64,000 bases of DNA from positions 5,341,962-5,405,961 of the forward strand of contig NC_067208.1 of assembly GCF_026262505.1 (NCBI RefSeq). The letters run 5' to 3'. A program made the translations under genes and the position numbers. The notes under the pieces were generated by a model. The model searched no databases, was not told where the DNA came from, and was given only the letters and a program-made list of their open reading frames with translations. The stretch is from Trichomonas vaginalis G3. Lineage: Eukaryota > Parabasalia > Trichomonadida > Trichomonadidae. Below, piece after piece: positions 59,964 to 64,000 of this stretch (its first letter is position 1; each line of letters begins with the position of its first letter).

Positions 59964-60404
59964 TTACATGCAAATTTCTTTTTCTAACTGAACTGGTTCA
60001 GTTCTTTCTTCTCTTTCTACCTTTTTTCCTCTTCTTTTTCTTTCTTCTACTTCTTCTCTGGTGGAGTTATGTCTAAATTTCTCCGAACCATATTCTTAAA
60101 AGTTCTTTGTCCTTTAATAGCTCATCTATCTTTTTCTATTCATCTTCAAAAGGATGTCTTTTTGCATTCTAAGAACTTTTGGTTTCGGACTTCAATTTCC
60201 AATCGCGTCACTCTGTCAACAATCTGTCATTGGGAACAAATTTTAAGACTGCTCTTTGTAATGTTTTAGGTTCTTCATATTCCCAGAAACAGAACTTAGA
60301 ACAATATCACCGCTTCTTGTTTTACAGCTTTAAGATTTTATGTCGAATGATGTATTGCTGGTCAAAAAGCTTGTCTCATATAGATAGCGAAATTCCGCTA
60401 ACAT
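59964..60404 (-). pseudogene. Decayed copy of the 25926-26372 gene
   Basis: This is recognisable by the Lys/Glu-rich tail and the positions of start and stop. It has many indels. Confidence 0.65.
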
Positions 60405-60436
60405 TTCAAAAGATAAAATTTTTAATTTTTTAAAAT

Positions 60437-61322
60437 ATGTAGAAAAAAGTTTGCTGACCATTGACAAAAATTTGAGAATTTTTGGAAAAGAAGCAAATGG
60501 AATTAAAGAAAATGCTCAGAATAAAACACCTATACATGACAAGTTCTTATTTGCTCGAGAATGGTATATAAGGCACGTGGCAGCAAGCACCACCTGGTCG
60601 GGTAAGACTTTCACTTAATCTTTAAATGGCTGACACAACCAAGAACTAATAGAAGACCCATTCTATGAGTTAGTTTATTTGTATACTTCTGGTCAATTTG
60701 GACCAACCTTTCAATATCGTTCCAAATATTATAAAGAAGTCTAGTTAGATGGTATAAAAGACTCTGAGTTGGTTAGATGGATAAAAGAAGTACCAAAGAG
60801 AGTTTTTGAAGTATAATGCTATAAAATGATATATAAATTTCTAAGTTCAAAGACCCAATGAGGAAATGCAGAGAATATCTAGAGAAGAAACACTTCAGAA
60901 AACCAAACAGAAAGAGATAGAATACATTTCGGAAAAATTGCAATCTTACGATTGGAAGATTACCCCTCATAGATGTCTTCTTTATCTTAGATGACTTTTG
61001 CTTCTCATCCTTTTGTTAAAGAACAGAGAACAAGACATGTGTCGAATTCTTAAAGAAGCTCAGACACTTTAACATCTCAGTCTGTCATTTGTGTACGAGA
61101 CAGCAAATGAGTTCTAAGTAAGGATGTTAAAAGAATACTTAACTGACATTATACTTTTCCCCGGATTGTCGAAGACGATTTCATGGGAACTAATGAAAGG
61201 TCCATGGCAGGTAGTTTGGACAGACATGAATATGGGAGAAGTATAAAGTCATACAAGAACCTCATACTTCTTTCAGAATCATATCTAACGCAAACAAAGT
61301 TCAATTGTAAAAAGTCAAGCTT
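60437..61322 (+). pseudogene. Decayed packaging ATPase gene
   Basis: This is colinear with 26408-27283. Walker A-coding DNA (CCACCTGGTCGGGTAAGAC) and the Walker B region near 60985 are visible, but indels occur every 20-40 nt. The 22-bp repeat block that follows this gene in copy 1 is absent: the ATPase end joins directly to the KilA-N gene end. Confidence 0.75.
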
Positions 61323-61344
61323 GAAAAATAAATGAGTTCATTTA

Positions 61345-62246
61345 CCTGCTTGTTTTGAAGTTGTCAAATCACTCTGTTATTTTTTCCTTTAACAATGGCA
61401 AATCCTTTTTGAATGTAAAGTATTGTACAACCTTCATATCATAGTGTGCTTTGAGTAAACGTATCTTTGAACTATTGTTTCACATCTTCATTTGGGGTCA
61501 TTGAAATGCGGTAAGTTTTCGCGATAGAACCAATTTCTGTCAGATTTGTAATCTTAGCAAGGTCGTAAAAGGCTTTGTTGTTTTCTTCTACTAAAATGCA
61601 AATAACATATTTTATCTCTTCATTTTCCATCTCTCAAGTATAGAAATTCCTATACTTATAGTTCTTTTCCTTTCCTTTTGGTACCGACGTGGTATTCTTT
61701 TCTGAATGGCTTTTGGTTTTTGCTTCAAGCTTGTTTTCCATCTCTTCACGTTCTTGTCTATGAATTTTCGTCAGAAAGTCCTGTAAATTATACGAAGCAT
61801 AACGAGGCGAAGCCCACATTGCAGACAGCATTTACAAGAAGTCTATGTACAATAATACTCCTCTCAACCGTTTGCCATTTTTCACGATTTTTCAATAGAG
61901 TTTTGGCGACCGAAAAAGTCGGTTCGCTGTTCTTACACGATTTTCATAGATTTTGGCGACTGTTCGGTTTTTTCCCTACTTCGAGCTTTTTGGCCGACTA
62001 CGGAGAAAAATCCGTAGTCGAATTGTTCAGCTTCATTTAATAGTTCATAGTGCTTTGGGTTCTAAACAGTCTGTGTTTCTTAGTTCTGGAGCAAAAACCA
62101 TGCTGTCAAAATACTTTGCATTTGTACATATTCGGGTCTTTGACCGACGAATGAGACGGAGTCTTTTGTTTAAACTGTAATGTACGTAATTCTTTCATTT
62201 ATAGCTTCATGAACGAGAGTTTGTTGTGTTCTCGTTTGTTGGACAT
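61345..62246 (-). pseudogene. Decayed KilA-N gene with a foreign middle segment
   Basis: Both ends match 27923-28702, including MWASPRYA near 61820. About 200 nt at 61835-62040 do not resemble copy 1 and contain a hairpin (GACTACGGA/TCCGTAGTC at about 61999-62019). Many indels are present. Confidence 0.65.
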
Positions 62247-62259
62247 ATCTGTCTTTACA

Positions 62260-62470
62260 TACAAAATACAAAAATAAATCAAAATAAAACTAATTTTATT
62301 TTTTCCTATCTTAAGGAAATTCATGAAAATTCATGAGGTGAGAAAAGAGGTGAAAATACAGGTGAGATCTCACCACTTCACTAATACATATTTTACTGAA
62401 TTCAGCAACAAAATTCAATTGTACCAAAAGTCAAAGCTTGAAAAATCTAATGTGTTTAGTCTTAGTAAGA
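62260..62470. repeat. Maverick intergenic repeat unit
   Basis: GGTGAGATCTCACCACTTCAC near 62361 repeats the palindromic unit seen near 424-448. The flank matches the intergenic repeats of copy 1 (TGAATTCAGCAACAAAATTCAA near 30584 and 62398). Confidence 0.7.
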
Positions 62471-62696
62471 TGGTAGCTCTTTAAAGCAAATACCATTGCT
62501 GAGTTTTAATGTAGCGTGAAGAGAAGTACATATGAATTCAATTACGGTTACAAATTTTGCAATGGACAACTAAGGCAACTATTTCTTGTCTTTTGCCTAG
62601 CCAAGGTAACTTCTTCTCTTCCAATGGTTCGGCAGAACTATGCTCAGCTCATGAGACATTGCAATAACGTTTTAAATAGAAAAGTGTCATTTTTTC

Positions 62697-63141
62697 ATGT
62701 CCGAAGACTCGAAGGTGCAACAAGTTCCAAACTACCGGACGAACTCAGAAGAGCGCTATGGCAAGTATCTTCTGACAACTTCTTTGAGTTCCTCCAGGTA
62801 CACTGGAAAATTGCTTGAAGAACTCCGCACAGAGAATTTGGAGAAATTGGCACTCCACTACTACCTTACCACAAAGGGTAAACAAGGTAAAATAAGACTA
62901 AAAACTTACACGTTTAAAAAGTACATTTTAATTTTGAGCTCCGAGTCACGAGAAAACTTGTCAGATGTTACAGACTTACTTCCCTGAGGAGAATGGAAGC
63001 GTTACACGATACATCAGGTTCAAAAACAACGAACCTTGGAAATTGCGTACAAAATTCGCAATTACAGTGACCAATGGGAAGAGAGAAAGGTTCCTACAAG
63101 AAGAAACCAGCTCTAAACAACTCAGAAAAAGAAAAGAATAA
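62697..63141 (+). pseudogene. Unknown Maverick gene with one frameshift
   Basis: ATG 62697 opens MSEDSKVQQVPNYRTNSEER and stays open for 96 codons. After a shift near 62960 it continues to TAA 63141, ending in a Lys/Arg-rich stretch. The product would be about 148 residues. There is no counterpart in copy 1 and no recognised domain. Confidence 0.5.
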
Positions 63142-63204
63142 AAGTTAACTCGTAATTGTTTATTTTTTTACCTTGTATGGGGCAAGCTCAAGAATGAAAG
63201 TCGA

Positions 63205-63790
63205 CTATCTCAGTCTCTTTGTCTTGTACCAGTTGGAAGGCTCTTGCGAGTAATCGTCTGTTTTGCGGTCCTCAGCTGGTGTCTGACCTTCGTAATTTGG
63301 CCATGTTTCTTGAGAGCTCCAACTGTAAATGATTGTAGGATGAAGAGTCTCTCAGAACTGCTTGAGGTAGTCTTTCACGGTCACGAACCGATATCTGTGG
63401 GTACGAGTCGAATCGGTTCGATTTGAGGGGAAGAGACTGGAAAGCCTGTCGTCTTCCATAGGGGCTGTGGGCATACTCTTTTGCGTAACGGTTTCAGACT
63501 TCTTCGCTCTTGGTCTCTCTTGGATTGAGATTGGAATTGTGTGGCGGGGGGGGGGGGCAGGGTTTTGGCATAAACATCCAGGGTTGGGGAGTACGGCATA
63601 GGCTGAGGGAGGGTAGTTCAGGCGAAGCCTTGTGGTGGGTAGTAACCTGAGGTGGAAATTGGTAGTAAATCGGAGGTACTTGCTGGGAACTGGAGGTGCA
63701 GGGGCTGGTGTTTAGCGTTCCTCTGGTTTGGGAATGGACTCGGTTGGTGGACGTCAGGACATTCGTTTGTGTCCTGTGGGATGGAAAAAC
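63205..63790 (-). pseudogene. Broken proline-rich Maverick gene
   Basis: Reading leftwards from near 63790, PPTESIPKPEE, PAPAPPVPS and LRLNYPPSAYAVLPNPG are seen in alternating frames. The last part (FVTVKDYLKQF, TWPNYEGQTPAEDRK) ends near 63205. Copy 1 keeps only the first ~30 codons (27382-27284). A G10-type homopolymer near 63546-63555 marks one break. Function is unknown. Confidence 0.5.
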
Positions 63791-64000
63791 TATTTTTTCT
63801 GTCGGAAGAAAAAACTTTTTCTGTCGGAGAAAAAATTTTTCTGTCGGAAGGGAAAAACTTTTTCTGAAAGTTGACCAAAAAGTTTCTCAATTTTCGAAAA
63901 TTCTGAATGGGTTTCAACGACGGACAACTGGAAGAGTTCTTCCTGTTCGTCGGGAAAATTTTTTTCCTTTGTCCGGAAATTTTTTTCCTTTGTACGGAAA
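63780..64000. repeat. 22-bp repeat array of copy 2 (degenerate, runs off the window)
   Basis: Units of the CTGTCGGAAG-AAAAA-CTTTTT type start near 63797 and are interrupted by a GTTGACCAAAAAGTTTCTC stretch, as in copy 1 at 27550. They lie upstream of the leftward Pro-rich gene in both copies. Confidence 0.8.

Larger units (their letters stand above)
49903..64000. mobile_element. Maverick/Polinton transposon, copy 2 (left part; runs off the window)
   Basis: An A31 run and a TIR of the same family as copy 1 mark the left end. Genes follow in the same order as 17520-28702 of copy 1, with an extra leftmost gene, one extra small gene (57189-57419) and more sequence on the right. Nearly every gene is broken by indels, increasingly so to the right. 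The right terminus is not in the window. Confidence 0.9.

Overview
The window looks like a piece of a parabasalid protist genome, most likely Trichomonas vaginalis. The evidence is: AT-rich DNA with intron-poor genes; TCAYW initiator elements 10-18 nt upstream of start codons; stop codons embedded in TAAA; a mariner copy resembling Tvmar1; a 24-nt spliceosomal-type intron with GTATGT and TCTAACGACAG ends; and very large Maverick/Polinton transposons.

Layout. 1-890 is the edge of a Maverick-like element. 1290-2240 is a broken ankyrin-repeat gene. 2248-4846 is a non-coding TTAA-flanked repeat element full of hairpins. 5236-12671 is an ordinary host block: DHHC palmitoyltransferase, Mob1 with a tiny intron, a STE7/MEK-like kinase, a leucine-rich-repeat/coiled-coil protein and a formate/nitrite transporter. 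13046-17224 is a surface-protein gene split by a mariner insertion and followed by two extra copies of its 3' end; an intact paralogue lies at 43036-44730. 17423-40698 is a complete 23.3-kb Maverick (copy 1) with inverted termini and a likely 5-bp target duplication. 40704-43035 is non-coding, with possible Ty1/copia relics. 45496-49840 is bounded by 18-bp inverted repeats and 10-bp imperfect direct repeats, and carries a striking array of long hairpins. 49903 to the window end is a second Maverick (copy 2), colinear with the left half of copy 1 but riddled with indels.

Maverick gene logic. Copy 1 encodes a virus-like set. Capsid and assembly: a double jelly-roll major capsid candidate, a penton-like protein, an A32-like packaging ATPase, small amphipathic pVI-like proteins and a tail-fibre-like protein with a phage collar domain. 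Replication and integration: protein-primed family B polymerase, SF3 helicase and rve integrase. Accessory functions: KilA-N, HNH nuclease and Dam-type methylase. Several genes carry frameshifts, so this copy is probably not autonomous. I recognised no maturation protease.

Assignments rest on motifs read by eye. No database search was run, and structural assignments (jelly roll, beta-helix) are inferences.
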